From the NCBI GenBank assembly GCA_017880985.1, contig JADGRK010000183.1, forward strand, positions 1 to 5,622: a stretch of DNA of 5,622 nt, read 5' to 3'. The stretch comes from Rhodoferax sp. (GTDB taxonomy: Bacteria; Pseudomonadota; Gammaproteobacteria; Burkholderiales; Burkholderiaceae_C). Positions within the stretch are counted from its first letter, which is position 1; every line of letters starts with the position of its first letter. The position numbers were made by a program, and so were the translations under genes. Positions 5,105 to 5,622 of this stretch are shown piece after piece. A model generated the notes under the pieces. It was not told where the DNA came from. It saw only the letters and a program-made list of their open reading frames with translations, and made no database searches.

Positions 5105-5109
5105 TAAAC

Positions 5110-5622
5110 ATGAACGTGCAATTTGGTGCAATGGAAACGCAAGGTTTGGGCATGGTGCCCATGGTGATTGAGCAATCAGGTCGTGGCGAGCGGTCTTACG
5201 ACATCTACTCGCGGCTGCTGAAAGAGCGCGTGATTTTTCTGGTCGGTCCAGTGAATGATTACGTGGCCAATCTGGTGGTAGCACAACTGCTGTTCCTGGA
5301 GAGCGACAACCCCGACAAGGATATTTCCTTTTATATCAACTCGCCCGGGGGCTCGGTCAGCGCCGGCATGGCGATTTTTGACACCATGAACTTCGTCAAA
5401 CCCGATGTATCAACGCTATGCACCGGGATGGCGGCCAGCATGGGCGCGTTTTTGCTGGCGGCCGGGGCCAAAGGCACGCGTTGTTCGTTGCCCAATTCGA
5501 AAGTCATGATTCACCAGCCATCGGGCGGTAGCCAGGGGCAGGCAACCGAAATTGAGATTCAGGCACGTGAAATTTTGAAGACGCGCGAACAAATTAATAA
5601 AATTCTGGCCGAGCGCACCGGT
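5110..5622 (+). CDS. clpP: ATP-dependent Clp protease proteolytic subunit ClpP, 3'-truncated by window edge
   Basis: The first 171 codons of clpP are present. ClpP forms a 14-subunit barrel that degrades substrates unfolded by ClpX or ClpA in the cytosol. The first 13-14 residues (MNVQFGAMETQGLG) look like the short propeptide removed by self-cleavage. The mature part starts near MVPMVIEQSGRGERSYDIYS. The oxyanion-loop region S78-P-G-G81 is present. The nucleophile is S110 in M107-A-A-S-M-G, and the catalytic His is H135 in M133-I-H-Q-P. The catalytic Asp should fall around residue 184, beyond the right edge. Everything visible matches an active enzyme. It follows tig by 135 bp in the same direction; I expect clpX next. 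The leader contains copy C of the GGGACAG hairpin. I could not identify a clear heat-shock promoter in the tig-clpP spacer. Confidence 0.97.
   Translation, partial: MNVQFGAMETQGLGMVPMVIEQSGRGERSYDIYSRLLKERVIFLVGPVNDYVANLVVAQLLFLESDNPDKDISFYINSPGGSVSAGMAIFDTMNFVKPDVSTLCTGMAASMGAFLLAAGAKGTRCSLPNSKVMIHQPSGGSQGQATEIEIQAREILKTREQINKILAERTG

Noticed and set aside
1..5622. CRISPR array, phage, insertion sequence or defence system
   Set aside because: No regularly spaced repeats, transposase, integrase or defence-type domains are present; all genes are assigned to ordinary families.

Overview
The window looks like a piece of a betaproteobacterial chromosome, most likely Burkholderiales and probably Comamonadaceae (a Rhodoferax/Polaromonas-like organism). 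This rests on the moderately high GC content, the trigger factor and ClpP sequences, the CorA N-terminus and the style of the histidine phosphatase. The genus is an inference from remembered family sequences; no search was run. Most of the content is ordinary housekeeping and accessory metabolism. I see no phage, transposase, CRISPR array or complete novel system.

Layout. Positions 1-114 (minus) hold the first 38 codons of a CorA-type divalent cation transporter that runs off the left edge. A 300-bp spacer (115-414) separates it from a plus-strand run: a small PhnA/YjdM zinc-ribbon protein (415-765), a creatininase-family amidohydrolase (838-1689) and, 9 bp later, a ten-helix EamA/DMT transporter (1699-2595). 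A minus-strand histidine phosphatase (2598-3275) converges on the transporter gene with 2 bp between the stop codons. A 225-bp spacer (3276-3500) carries two dyad-symmetric elements and a strong hairpin plus T-run. That T-run ends exactly at the 5' end of a tRNA-Leu(UAG) gene (3501-3587). Then come tig (trigger factor, 3664-4974) and clpP (5110 to the right edge, truncated).

How the genes fit together. The creatininase-like hydrolase and the transporter are probably one transcriptional unit, but their substrate cannot be read from sequence. tig followed by clpP is the widely conserved protein-quality-control block (nascent-chain chaperone, then the Clp protease subunit); clpX would be expected just beyond the right edge.

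The most interesting non-coding signals are: (1) three related copies of a GGGACAGnCCGCAG element in the leaders of tig and clpP, two of which can fold into a hairpin closed by GGACAG/CTGTCC just upstream of the ribosome binding site; (2) the terminator-like hairpin directly abutting the tRNA-Leu gene; (3) the palindromes between the phosphatase gene and the tRNA. Among proteins, the histidine phosphatase has Ser where the second catalytic His of the superfamily is expected.
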